A DNA stretch of 64,000 nt from Pithys albifrons albifrons. Taxonomy: Eukaryota > Chordata > Aves > Passeriformes > Thamnophilidae. Below the pieces are notes generated by a model, which saw only the letters and a list, made by a program, of their open reading frames with translations, ran no database searches and was not told the DNA's origin. This document shows positions 9,116 to 20,820 of this stretch, in pieces (position 1 is the first letter of the stretch; each line of letters starts with the position of its first letter). The position numbers were made by a program, and so were the translations under genes. The DNA is taken from positions 13,506,573-13,570,572 of the forward strand of contig NC_092474.1 in NCBI RefSeq assembly GCF_047495875.1. Reading direction: 5' to 3'.

Positions 9116-12100
9116 GTGAGACACGCGCTCCCCTGGGAGCCCTGTGCCTGGGTGAGGGCCTCGCCGGCCACCCAGCCCCGGGCACCGCCAGGGCCTCTCT
9201 GTCCACCCAGCGGGGGCTCTGTGCTCTGTGGGAGGTCCTGTCTGTCTCTGTGGTCCGTGGGAGGTTCTGTCTGTCCACACAACGGGGTGCTCTGTGGTGC
9301 ATGGGAGGTTCTGTCTGTCCACCCGGTGGGGTGCTCTGTGGTGCATGGGAGGTTCTGTCTGTCCACCCAACGGGGTGCTCTGTGGTGCATGGGAGGTTCT
9401 GTCTGTCCACCCAATGGGATGGTTTGTGGTCCATGGGAGGTCCTGTCTGTCCACCCAATGGGATGCTCTGTGGTCCATGGGAGGTCCTGTCTGTCCACCC
9501 AACGGGATGCTCTTTGGTGCATGGGAGGTCCTGTCTGTCTCTGTGGTGCATGGGAGGTCCTGTCTGTCCACCCGGTGGGGTGCTCTGTGGTCCATGGGAG
9601 GTTCTGTCTGTCCACCCAGTGGGGTGCTCTGTGGTCCATGGGAGGTTCTGTCTGTCCACCCAATGGGATGCTCTGTGGTCCATGGGAGGTTCTGTCTGTC
9701 CACCCAAGGGTGTGATCTGTAGTCTCTGAGAGGTCCTGTCTGTCCAGTCAATGGGGTGCTCTCTGGCTCATGAGAACTCCCACCCATCTCTATGGCCCTC
9801 AGGAGGTCTTCCCTGTCTCTGTGGTCCATGGGAGGTTCTGTCTGTCCACCCAATGGGATGCTCTGTAGTCTCTGAGAGGTCCTGTCTGTCTCTGTGGTCC
9901 ATGGGAGGTCCTTTTTGTCCACCCAGCGGGATTCTCCATGATCCATGGGAGGTCCCACCTGTCTGTGTCCTGTGGGAGAGTGTCTGTCCACCCAACAGGG
10001 TGCTCTGTGGTTCATGGGAGGTCCCACCTGTCTCTATGACCCCCAGGAGGTCCTGTCTATCCACCCAACAGGGTTCTCTGTCATCCATGGGAGGTCCTTT
10101 CTACCCACCCAGAGGAATGCTCTGTGGTCCATGGGAGGTCCCACCTTTCTCTATGATCCATGAAAGGTCCCACATGTCTCTGTGGGCCCCAGGAAGTCCC
10201 CTCTGCTCACGCACTGTTGTGCTCTGTGATCCATGGGAGGTCCTGCTCATCTCTATGATCCATGGGAGGGCCCTTCTCATCTCTATGGTCCATGGAAGGT
10301 CCTTTCTATCCACCCAACAGGGTGCTCTGTGGTCCATAGGATGTCCTCCACCCACCCATCCCAGCTCTCATTGGCCACAGGTGCTCCTCGTCACCCACCA
10401 GGCTCCCATGGAGCCCCCTGACTCCAGGAGGGTTATTTGGGTGCCCAGTGCCAGACTCACAGGGGGGTCACAGGTGCCACCTGTGCCCCTGCCACCTCCT
10501 CCCCATGGGATGGGGACCAGGACCTGCTCCTCCTCCTCCCACCACTTCGGGGCTGATGTCCCCGGGGATGGAAATGGGGACATGGAGGGGACATCGGGCT
10601 GCTCACAACCACAATTTGGGGTGTCACAAAGGAGGGTGCAGGGACCCCCCCGGGGGTTGGGAGCTCAGGAGGGATTAAAGCTGGGCTGGGTGTGGGATCC
10701 GTCCCGCGCTCAAGGCAGCGGATTAATCCAGGGCTGGGGGGGACACAGGGGGGCTCTGCCCTCCCCTGACTCCCTAAGCCCAAAGCCATTTTTTAATTGA
10801 AACCCCAATTCCTCATTAAGTCCCTCATTAAAGAGCATCCTGCACCCTCCTCCTCCCAGCGCTGCTGCAAAGGGGGGGTTCTCTCCTCGCTGTTGCCCCC
10901 CCTCCACCACTGTCCCCCCCGCTGTTGCCACCCCCCGCTGTTGCCCCCCCAGGCCCCCCTGGCCGGGCACTGCCAACCCCCGCTGCATTTTTCCGGGCTG
11001 CGTAATTCCTCACCATCGGCTTTTATGGGCAGTGCTGGAGGCGGGGAGGAGCCTGGCGGAGCGGGGTCCGGCCCGGATGGTGCCCAGGTGCCCCCCCGGG
11101 GTGGCAGCGGGGTCAGCACCCCCTCACCGCAGCCCCCCCCCCCCCCCCCGTGCCTCAGTTTCCCCACTCTGGGGCTGTCCCTGACCCCAGGGTGGGACCC
11201 GCAGCGGGCACATCCTGCCCTGGCCGGACCCTGCGGACCCTGTGATGGGCACCACGGCGAGAAAACCCCCTAAAACTCGGGGCGTTACTGAAACACCCCC
11301 AAAGCCCGGGGTGAGGCGGCGCTGTGACCCCCGGGCCGGGCTGGGCCGGGCTGTGCCCATGTCCCCACGTCCCCCCGTGGCTCCAGCCTAATCCCTGACG
11401 TCAGCCCGGCAGATCGAGCCGGCAGCTGGCACACAGCACTGCCCACGGCCCTGGGGGTCCCCTGCCCGGCCCCCCAAATCCTCCCGCTCCCCCTGTACCT
11501 CTGCCAGATGTTCACGTTGAGGGGGAGGCACAAAAAACCCGGGATTTGCCCCATTTCTATGGGGGCTGTGGGTCCTGCCCCACGGTGGGACCCACAGCCC
11601 CGGGGTTTGGGGATGAGCGGGGTTTGGGAGTGTTTGGTCCCCTCACCCGGGGGTTCCCAGATGGCGAGAGTTGTGCCCGTTCTCAGCCTGCCAGGGGGTG
11701 CCTGCCCATGGGAGGCCCCCCAGGGGTGCTGTGGATGCTCCCCAACACCTGGGAATGCCGTGGGAGCTGCTCCCACCCAGGTGCTTCCCAGGGCTGGGAG
11801 AGGGGAGTGCCAGCCCGGGGGGCACCGCCGGCTCTCCGTGGGCTCCACAGAGCCCCTCCGTGTGCAACAATCCGTGGGGCCGCCCCATAGCGAGATCTTC
11901 CCATAGCGGGGGGTCCACGCCCCACCGACCCCTCCCCTCTGTGCCGGCAGGTGCGGGAGATCCTGGGCTGCTGCTCCTGCCCCTCGCAATTCCCCATGGT
12001 CAAGGTCTCCGAGGGGAAGTACAAAGTGGGAGACTCCAACACGCTCATCTTCGTCCGAGTAAGAGCCCCCACACCCCTCACCTCCTCTCCCCATTGCCCC

Positions 12101-15100
12101 CTCACGCCGGGATCCCCCTCCCTCCTCCTTATCCCGCTCCTGGGGCCCGTCCAGAGGGACCCTGAGTTGGATTTACTCCCCACATGGGGGTCCTGGGGGG
12201 CAGTTGGTGGCCCTGAGGGCGCCCGGGAAGGGGGGGACAGGCAGGTGACAATGGGGCTGCCCGCAGGTGCTGAGAAGCCACGTCATGGTGCGCGTGGGCG
12301 GGGGCTGGGACACACTGGAACATTACCTGGACAAGCACGACCCGTGTCGCTGTGCTGCGCTCTGTGAGTGTCCCCGGGACCGCCACCCACCGTGGCACGG
12401 GCTGCCACCCCTTGTGCTCCGGGGGGCCCCATTCCCTGGCTCTCTGTGAGGGTCCATCCCTTGATTCTCCATTGGGTTCTGTTCCTTGGGGCCCCATTCC
12501 CTGGCTCTCCACGGGGCCCCATTCCCTGTTCTACATGGGGCCTCATTCCCTGGCTCTCCATCAGGCCCCATTCCGGGTTCTCTGTGGGGCTCTGTTCCCT
12601 GGTTTTCCATGGGGCTCCACTCCCAGTATTTTTGTGGGTCCCCATTCGCTGGGGCTGAGCTCAGGGCCGCTGATCCGGCTGGAAGGGGATCAAAGGGGCG
12701 AGAAGAGTGGTGGTGCTCTTTTCCCCTAATTAATTCCTGACGTGTTAACACACATCCTGGGATACAGCCGGGTGCTGGGGGGGTGGGGGTGTGTGTGCTG
12801 AGGGGGGAAGGATGCTGAGGGGAGATGGATGCTGAGGGGGGTGGATGCTGGGGGGAGATGGATGCTGAGGGGGGGTGGATGCTGAGGGGGGGTGGATGCT
12901 GAGGGAGGATGGATGCTGAGGGGGGATGGATGCTGAGGGGGGTGGATGCTGAGGGGGGATGGATGCTGAGGGGAGATGGATGCTGAGGGGGGTGGATGCT
13001 GAGGGGGGATGGATGCTGAGGAGGAGAGGATGCTGAGGGGGGTGGATGCTGAGGAGGGGTGGATGCTGAGGGGGGGGTGGATGCTGAGGGGGGATGGATG
13101 CTGAGGGGGGTGGATGCTGAGGGGGGTGGATGCTGGGGGGAGATGGATGCTGAGGGGAGATGGATGCTGAGGGGGGATGGATGCTGAGGGGGGTAGATGC
13201 TGAGGGGGGTAGATGCTGAGGGGAGATGGATGCTGAGGGGGATGGATGCTGAGGGGAGATGGATGCTGAGGGGAGATGGATGCTGAGGGGGGGTGGATGC
13301 TGAGGGGGGATGGATGCTGAGGGGGGGTGGATGCTAAGGGGGGTGGATGCTGAGGGGGGGTGGATGCTGAGGGGGGTGGATGCTGAGTGGGGGTGGATGC
13401 TGAGGGGGGTGGATGCTGGGGGGAGATGGATGCTGAGGGGGTGGATGCTGAGGGGGGATGGATGCTGAGGGGGGTGGATGCTGAGGGGGGTGGATGCTGG
13501 GGGGAGATGGATGCTGAGGGGAGATGGATGCTGAGGGGGGGTGGATGCTGAGGGGAGATGGATGCTGAGGGGGGTGGATGCTGAGAGGGGGTGGATGCTG
13601 AGGGGAGATGGATGCTGAGGGGAGATGGATGCTGAGGGGGATGGATGCTGAGGGGAGATGGATGCTGAGGGGAGATGGATGCTGAGGGGGGATGGATGCT
13701 GAGGGGAGATGGATGCTGAGGGGAGATGGATGCTGAGGGGGGGTGGATGCTGAGGGGAGATGGATGCTGAGGGCGGGTGGATGCTGAGGGGAGATGGATG
13801 CTGAGGGGGGGTGGATGCTGAGGGGGAGAGGATGCTGAGAGGGGGTGGATGCTGAGGGGGATGGATGCTGAGGGAGGATGATGCTGAGGGAGGATGATGC
13901 TGAGGGGGGATGGATGCTGAGGGGGATGGATGCTGAGGGGAGAAGGGTGCTGAGGGGGGATGGATGCTGAGGGAGGGTGATGCTGAGGGGAGATGGATGC
14001 TGAGGGAAGGATGCTGAGGGGGGATGGATGCTGAGGGGGGGTGCCCCCTCTGACCTCCCCCCTCTCCGTTCCAGCTCACCGCCTGCCCCAGCCCCGTCCC
14101 CCGGGGATGTCCCCCCAAAAAGCAGCTCCCGGCCCCCCCTCGTCCCGTGCCTCCAGCCCCAGCATCCCCCGGCGCCCCCGGCCTGCCGCGGGAGGGGACA
14201 GCGGCCACGCCAGGACAGAGCGGGGCCACCAGCCCAGGGCGGGCGGGGACCCCCCCAGGCAGCCCAGGCAGGAGTGTTTGCCCCCCCGGGGCGGGGCGGC
14301 CCCCCCGTCCGGCTCCAGCAGCCCCTCCCGCAGCCCCGCAGAGCCCCGCGGAGCCGGCACGGCCAGGTAGGGCACCCCCGGGGCCGGGGGGACCCCAACA
14401 CGGCGCCTCGACCCCTCTGCGGGGGCTCAGCCCTGAGGGAGGGGCAGGGGGCCATGGGGGAGTTATTGGGGGGGCAACGAGGGGGGAGTGGGAGGTTAAT
14501 GGGGGGCAATGAAGGGGTTAATGGAGGGCAAGGGGGGGTTAAATGGGAGTGCAATAAAGGGGGAACGAGGGAATCTTTGTGGGGCAGTGGGAGATACTGG
14601 GGATGGAATGGGAGGTACTGGGAGGGCAGTGGGGAGGCAGTGAAGGGGAATGAAATCATTGGGGACAATGGGAGGTACTGGAAGGTGGAGTTGGGGGGTG
14701 TAATGGGTGGGCAGTGGGGGTTCGATGGGGGTGTACAATGAGGGGGAGACTGGGGAAATCATTGTGGGGGCAATGGGGGTAGTGGGGGGCAACGGAGGGG
14801 GGCACTGGAGGTACTGGAGGGTGCAGTGGGGGCAATGGGGAAATCATTGCAGGGGCAATGGGAGGAATTTGGGGTGAAATGGAGGTACAATGTGAGGGAA
14901 TGAAGGTGTAAAGGGGGTTCAGTGAGGGAGGGCAGTGGGGAGGGCAGTGAGGGAGGAATGGAATCATTGGGAAGGCAGTGGGGGGAATGGGATGGAATGG
15001 GGGGCAATGGGGGATGCAGTGGGGGGCAGTGGGGGGATGGAATGGGGGGCAGTGGGGGGATGGAATGGGGGGCAATGGGGGATGCAGTGGGGGGCAGTGG

Positions 15101-18100
15101 GGGGATGGAATGGGGGGCAGTGGGGGGATGGAATGGGGGGCAATGGGGGATGCAATGGGGGGCAGTGGGGGATGGAATGGGGGGCAATGGGGGATGCAAT
15201 GGGGGGCAGTGGGGGGATGCAATGGGGGGCAGTGGGGGGATGGAATGGGGGGCAATGGGGGGATGGAATGGGGGGCAATGGGGGATGCAATGGGGGGCAG
15301 TGGGGGATGGAATGGGGGGCAATGGGGGATGCAATGGGGGGCAGTGGGGGGATGCAATGGGGGGCAATGGGGGATGCAATGGGGGCAGTGGGGGGATGGA
15401 ATGGGGGGCAATGGGGGATGCAATGGGGGACAGTGGGGGGATGGAATGGGGGGCAATGGGGGATGCAATGGGGGGCAGTGGGGGGATGGAATGGGGGGCA
15501 ATGGGGGATGCAAGGGGGGCAGTGGGGGGATGCAATGGGGGGCAGTGGGGGATGCAATGGGGGGCAATGGGGGCTCTGTGAGGGCAGGGGCAGGGAGGAA
15601 TTGAGGGGGAAATGGAGGGCTGTGTGGGGAGTGAATGGGGGCTACAAGCAGGGGAAATGGGGTGTGCAGTGGGGGCATGTGGGGGGATGTCAGGGGGGCA
15701 GTGGGGGATTTAATGGGGCGTGCAATGAGGGGACAGTGGGGATGGAAATGGGGTTCAAGGGAGGGAATGTGGGGTTCAATGAGGGGTGAAGGGGGAGAAT
15801 GGGGGGTTTCAATGAAGGGGGCAGGGGGTGAAATGGGTTTCAGTGGTGGGAATGTGGGGTGCAGTGGGGGTGAAGTGAGGGGGAATGGGGGTGACAGGGG
15901 AGATGGGGGGTGAAATGTGGGGTTCGGGGGGTTCAGTGGAGGGGCAATGGGGGAGGCAGTGCAGGGTAATGGGGTGCAATGGAGGGAATGGGGGGTACAG
16001 TGGGGAGTGCAATGAGGAGGAATGGTTGGTGACAGAATGGGGGAGTTTCAGTGGGGGGGTTTAATGGAGGGGTGCAGTGGGGGCAAGGGAAGGGAAATGG
16101 GGTTCAGTGGAGGGAATCTGGCATGCAAGTGGGGTGCAGGGAGGGGGAGTGGGGTACAATGGGAGGGTTCAATGTGGGGTTCAGTGGAGGGAAAGTGGGG
16201 TGCAATGAGGGATGAAAGGGGGATAATGGGGGCAATAGGGGTCCAAGGGAAGTTAAATGGGGTTCAGTGGAGGGAACACGGAGTGCAGGGGGGTGTAATG
16301 AAGGGAAATGGGGAAGGGGGAGAATGGGAGTACAATGTGGGGTTAAATGGAGGGAATCAATGGAGGGGGCAATGGGGAGGGAAATGGGGTTCAAGGGAGG
16401 GAATGTGGGTGCAGTGAGGGGGAATGGCGGGATGAAGTGGGAAGAATGTGGGGGTGCAATGGGAGGGATTCAATGGAGGGAGCAGTGGGGGAGGCAATGG
16501 AGGGTAATGGGGTGCAATGGAGGGAATGTGGGGTGTGATGGGAGGGTTCAGTGGGGGAGGTTCAATGGAGGGGGCAGTGGGGAGGGAAATGGGGTTCGGT
16601 GGAGGGAATTTGGGGTGCCATGGGGGAGAATGGGGAGGGGTTCACTATGGAGGGGTTCAAAGGGGGGGTTCCATGGGGATGGGTTCAGTGGGGGGAGGGG
16701 GGTGCAATAATGAGAGCAATGGTGGTTTCAGTGGGGAGATGTGATGGGAGTGCCCTGGGAGGGGATCAGTGGAGGGGTGCAATGGGGGGCGGGGTTCGGT
16801 GGAGGGGTCCATTGATGATATTCCATGGGGAGGGGTGCAAAGGGGGGGAGGGGTCCAATGGGGGGCAATGCAATGGGGGGGGGTATGGGGGAGTGACTTG
16901 GGAGTATTCAATGGGGTGAGGTTCAATGGGGAGGTGCAATGGATGGGGTGCACTGTGAGGGTTTAAAGGGGGTGCAATGTGGGGGTTCTTTGGAGGGGTC
17001 CACTGGTGGGGTTCCATGGGGAAGGTGCAAAGGCGGGGGTGCCCAGTGCGGGGGGAGTACAACGGCGGGGGTGACTTGGGCGGGCGCAGTGAGGGGAGGG
17101 TTTAATGCGGAGGTGCCCCGAGGTGGGGACACAACAGGGCGCTCACTGTCCCCCCTCCCCAGGCCGCGCGCCCCCGCGCGCTCCCGCCGCTGCTCGGGCG
17201 ACAGCGACTCCTCGGCCGCCTCCGCGCAGAGCGGCCCCCGCCGCCCCCCGGCCCGCCGGGACCCCCCGGACCCCGCGCCGGGGTCCCCCCGCGCCCCCGC
17301 ATCCCCCCGCGGGTCCCCCCGCGCGTCCCGCAGCCCCGCGCGCGGCCCCGCCCCGCTGCTGCTCATCCGCCGCCGCCCCGACGGGCAGCACTCGTGGGCA
17401 CGGGCAGAGCCCCCCGCGCCGGGCGGCGCTCCCGGGGGACGGCGGGACCCCCGGCCCGGCCCCGGGGACCCCGAGGAGCTGGCGCGGAGGCTGCGGGCCC
17501 CTCGCTGGTTGGAGCCCGGGCAGGAGCAGCGGCTGTTCCAGCGGCTGGAGGAGGAATTCCTGGCCAACACGCGGCTGCTGGAGCAGCTGGGGGACACCGA
17601 GAGCCCCCCCGCGCCCCCCGCCACCGCCGACTCGGCCTATTGCTCCTCGTCGTCCTCGTCCTCCTCCCTGAACGTGTTCGCCAAGCACGGGCTGCCCGCC
17701 GAGGACGGGCGGCGCAGCGGGAACAGCGACGGGAACAACAACGGCGTGTGCCCCGCGCTGCCGTCCAACCCCACCGCGGGCCAGCTCAGGCGCCGCTCCA
17801 CCCTCTCCAGCTCCTCCGACGAGAGCTGCTGCTTCCCGGCCTCCTGGGAGCACCGGGACGCCCCGGGCAACCCCGGCTCCGACACCGACTGGGCGCCGGG
17901 CGAGGACGAGCTGCTGGAGATGGAGGAGACCCCCGGCCCGGGGGTGTCCACGCCCCCACGCCGGCCCTGGGCCAAGCCCCGGCTGGACACGCAGCCCCAC
18001 AGGGCGCCCTCCCGGATCCCCACCCCGCGGGGATATGGGGCGGGGACCTCCCGCGCCCACAACGGCAGCCCCAAGGCCTGGGGGGCTCTGCAGAACGTCT

Positions 18101-18171
18101 TCTCCTCCCTCCTGGAGCCCACCTGGGCCCCGCGGGAGCGCGAGGGGCTGGAGGAGGACACGTGGCCGTGA
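8471..18171 (+). CDS. GAS2L1: GAS2L1, growth arrest-specific 2-like protein 1 (GAR22)
   Basis: Cytoskeletal linker joining actin filaments to microtubules. Five coding exons (8471-9115, 11951-12058, 12267-12363, 14075-14366, 17163-18171) give 716 residues. A calponin-homology domain spans about residues 26-155 ([40 protein letters not shown]). A GAS2-related (GAR) microtubule-binding domain spans about 203-283 ([45 protein letters not shown]). A long Ser/Pro/Arg-rich tail holds [17 protein letters not shown] and an EB1-binding SxIP motif, SRIP, at residues 664-667. The ATG at 8471 opens right after a 10-nt 5'UTR stretch, with the acceptor at 8460. By recollection the human protein is about 681 residues. 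Identity rests on domains plus location next to EWSR1. Introns carry large minisatellites. Confidence 0.96.
9215..10360 (+). repeat. 44-bp minisatellite in GAS2L1 intron
   Basis: About 25 tandem copies of a unit near 44 bp: gggaggttctgtctgtccac, then ccaatgggatgctctgtggt, then ccat. The first half is tight; the second half (from about 9730) is diverged and has missing segments. Confidence 0.9.
10361..11950 (+). other. GAS2L1 intron, non-repetitive part
   Basis: Contains an AT-rich patch (10785-10835, ttttttaattgaaa and cattaaag motifs) and a full CRE palindrome TGACGTCA at 11396-11403 within CpG-rich sequence. No exon seen. Possible regulatory sequence, weakly supported. Confidence 0.35.
11951..12058 (+). 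CDS. GAS2L1: GAS2L1 exon, GAR domain part 1
   Basis: Residues 216-251, [18 protein letters not shown] to TLIFVR, including Cys residues typical of GAR domains. Phase 0 on both sides. Confidence 0.95.
12267..12363 (+). CDS. GAS2L1: GAS2L1 exon, GAR domain part 2
   Basis: Residues 252-284, [20 protein letters not shown] then [12 protein letters not shown]. Ends in phase 1 before gtgagt. Confidence 0.95.
12427..12645 (+). repeat. Short-unit repeat in GAS2L1 intron
   Basis: About eight diverged copies of a 25-28-bp unit, ggggccccattccctggctc then tccat. Confidence 0.75.
12775..14042 (+). repeat. 17-18-bp G-rich minisatellite in GAS2L1 intron
   Basis: About 70 copies of ggggggatggatgctga, with variants gggagatggatgctga and ggggtggatgctga. 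The array stops about 30 bp before the next exon. Runs of four or more G on the coding strand give strong G-quadruplex potential. Confidence 0.95.
14075..14366 (+). CDS. GAS2L1: GAS2L1 exon, Pro/Arg-rich tail
   Basis: Residues 284-381, a Ser-Pro-Arg-rich disordered stretch ([14 protein letters not shown]..., [14 protein letters not shown]). It starts immediately after the 1.3-kb minisatellite of the preceding intron. Confidence 0.9.
14440..15570 (+). repeat. G-rich minisatellite in GAS2L1 intron, regular part
   Basis: From about 14980 it is a regular array of gggggatggaatggggggca / atgggggatgcaatgggggg / cagtg units, about 21-24 bp. The earlier part is looser, with gggaggtactggg-type copies. 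Confidence 0.9.
15570..17065 (+). repeat. G-rich minisatellite in GAS2L1 intron, diverged part
   Basis: Continues the array with looser copies of gggaatgtggggttcaatgg and ggtgcaatggaggg. It ends about 100 bp before the terminal exon of GAS2L1. Confidence 0.85.
17163..18171 (+). CDS. GAS2L1: GAS2L1 terminal coding exon
   Basis: Residues 381-716 plus TGA at 18169-18171. It has [32 protein letters not shown], a long Ser run after [21 protein letters not shown] with the SxIP end-binding motif, and a final EDTWP. Confidence 0.94.
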
Positions 18172-18915
18172 GGGGCTCAGCTCGGTGGCTATGGCAGGTC
18201 CCAGCAATCCCTGGGGACATCCTGGAGTGGCCCCTGGAGGTGGCACCTGCGTGGAGACCCCTGGCAGGGTGATGGACATGGACTGGGGGTGGCCAGGACA
18301 CCTTCACTCGGTGACTGTTGGCATTGGGGGTGGGCCCAGCAAGGAGCAGCAGCTCCATGGGGTGGTCACAGTGGTGGTGGCAGAGCAGAACTGGCACCTG
18401 GGAGTAGGGCTGGAGAGCACCTGTCTCTTAGCTTGGTCTTTTCATCTCTCCTCATTTTTCTCTCGTTTTCCTTGTGTTCTTGTCTTCTCCTCCTCTTCTG
18501 GCTATTCTTGTCATCCTCCTCCTCATCTTGTCTTCTCTTATCTCTCTTTTGGCTGCCTTTTATTTCTCATCTTCTCCTTGGCCTTCATGTCCTTATCATT
18601 TTCTCTTCTTGACCTTGTCCTCCTCTTGTCTTGTCCTCATTGCCTTGGTCACTTTCCTCCTCTTTTTTTACCTCTTCTTGGTCACCTCCTCTCCTGTCCC
18701 TTCGCTTCCTCTTCCCTCCATCCCTGAGATGACTTGGGGACATGCAGTTTGTCAGGGGTGTCACTTTGTCCCCTCCAGCCCCAGCACTGCCCACAGCTCG
18801 TGTCCATGTCCCCAGGGTGGGACAGGGCTGTGCCTGGAGCCCCCAGCCCAGGCCCCCATGGCCCCCACCCCTCTGGCCCTGCATGTCCTCTCAAGCCAGT
18901 AAAGACCAACAGAGC
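18172..18915 (+). other. GAS2L1: GAS2L1 3'UTR
   Basis: Follows TGA. A 300-nt C/T-rich tract (about 18425-18720) occupies the middle. The only plausible poly(A) hexamer is the variant AGTAAA at 18898-18903, with T/G-rich sequence after it, so the 3' end is inferred. Confidence 0.5.
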
Positions 18916-19788
18916 TGCGCCCACCACGTCTGGTCATCTGTCTGGGGGGGCTCAAGGGAGGAGGGCCCTGGGGGGTCCCAGCAGGGTTGGAGCAGTGAAG
19001 AGCCAGGGTGAGGGTGATCCCTGGTGTTCTGCACCCCCATTGCAGCCATGGGGATCCCTGGGCTGCATCTGGGACCCCTCCAGGGGGGTCCCTGGAGCCC
19101 AAAGCACCCCATGGCCGAGACCCTTCACCCAAGGGCTGCTTACCCAGGGGGCCTGGACCTGTTCCAAGGGCTGGGCAGGTTGAGGGGAACCAGAGGGGTC
19201 TCAAAGGTCCTCAGATACCTGTCCTCCCACTGCCCTGGGACTGGGGCTGTCCCTTGGGGTGTCCCAGAGCAGCACCAGGGCCCTGTGGAATGTTCCAGTG
19301 CAGTGCCAGCGTCCTGTGGGTGGTCCTGGAGCAGCTCTGGTACCCCATGAGGTGTCCCAGAGCAGCACCAGTGCTCAGCCATGGTGCCAGGATGCCTGGC
19401 AGGGCTCAGTGCTCCCACCCTCACCAGGGACTGTCACGCACCCCACAGGAATGAGCCACCCCAGGAGGGGCTCAGGGGCACCCTCAGCATCCCCCAAACT
19501 GGGCTGCAGGGCCACCTTAGCCCTGGGTGGCTCCACAAGAGACTCTGGGAGCAGAGCCTGGAGCAACCAGGCCCATCCTGTCCCTGAGGGGTGACTGTCC
19601 CCCTGTCCCCTGGCCATGGGCCATTTGCTGTGTCAGCCTCTGCTGTGCCAGAGGCCAAGAGCCACCAGGCCAGGCTTATCTGCCCCTGCAAGGCCAGGGC
19701 ACTGCTGGCAGGAAGCTCCCAGCATCCTGCTTCCCTCGGGATCGCCGGGACACAGCCCCGCCCCGTGTGTCCGTGGGCAGGTGTCACC
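18916..19788. other. Intergenic region between convergent GAS2L1 and AP1B1
   Basis: Non-repetitive GC-rich sequence without a supportable gene. No RAS-like G1 box or other RASL10A signature was found on either strand, although this is RASL10A's place in human. Confidence 0.5.
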
Positions 19789-20745
19789 TTTATTTAACCT
19801 CCTCTTCAAACCAGTGAGCACACAATAGATTTATCTTCCATATATTAAGAGATTTCCTGCTTCGAGGGAGGGGGGACCCACGGCTTCATCTGGGGGAAAA
19901 GGAGCAGTGTCACCCCCAGGGAATCATCCAGGGGTGCCAGTGGGAGCAGAGGGAGCCACGGGGCTGGGGAGGGGTGAGGGGGCACTCAGAGCCCTCCCAG
20001 CCCCACAGCTGATGCTGGAGGGGACTGGAAAAGTCCTTTTTTTTTTTACCTGCATATTAAATACAGGCTCAAATCTGAGCTCCTCAAGCCCTTCTGGGAG
20101 CTTTGGGAAGGGCTCCCATGCAAAGGAGACCCTCTCTGAAGGGCTGGGGGGTCACCCACTGCTCTGCTGAACCAGGGGACAAAAGCAGGGAGAGGCAGGA
20201 GAGAGGGCAGAGAAGCCAGTGCTGTTTCCCACCTGCTCCAGGTGCACTGAGCCCTGAATCCCAGGACACCAGGGGGATCAGCAGCCAGAGCCCCCCAGTC
20301 CTACAGCACTTTGGGCCCAACCAGGCTGGGTGTGAGCCCCCAGGTGCTATTCCCAGGGTTTGGAATGCTGAACCCACCACCAGACACCACTCCAAGAGAC
20401 CCAGGGTCAGTGGGGAAGTGGGTTTTTGGGAGGTGGAAGAGCAGCCCCCCCATGTACAGCAGCTCCCAGAGGGAGCCAGAGGGTGAAAACGGGGATCTTG
20501 AGGGAGCAACACCAGCGAGGAGGACACGGCATCACTCACACAGGGATTGCTACAGGGATGCAGGGACTGGGGGCAGCCCCTCTGCTCCCCCTGTGCTCCC
20601 CCCAGCCCCAGCAGCAAGGGGAGAGTCCCAGGGGCTGCTTCCTTGGCAGGAAGGAAAGGAGACATGCACATGGATCCAGCCCCGCTTCCTCGGGCGGGAA
20701 AGGGAGGAGAGGAGGAGGAGGAAAAGGATGGGCTGCAGCAGCACC
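19789..20745 (-). other. AP1B1: AP1B1 3'UTR with poly(A) signal
   Basis: Downstream of the AP1B1 stop on the minus strand. AATAAA lies at 19794-19789 (minus), giving a 3'UTR near 0.95 kb. No other canonical hexamer is nearer the stop. Confidence 0.65.
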
Positions 20746-20820
20746 TCAGTTCTTCAGGATGGTCTCGTAGGCTTGGTAGACGTACTGGGACACCTCTGGA
20801 GCTCGGCATTTCAGGGATAA
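20746..20820 (-). CDS. AP1B1: AP1B1 terminal coding exon
   Basis: Residues 925-948, [20 protein letters not shown] then ILKN, and TGA at 20748-20746. Confidence 0.96.
   Translation of the reverse strand, partial: LSLKCRAPEVSQYVYQAYETILKN

Noticed and set aside
12745..15678. Long open frames of Ser-Ile-His-Pro and Met-Gly-Gly repeats in GAS2L1 introns
   Set aside because: Tandem-repeat translations lying between well-supported exons of GAS2L1.
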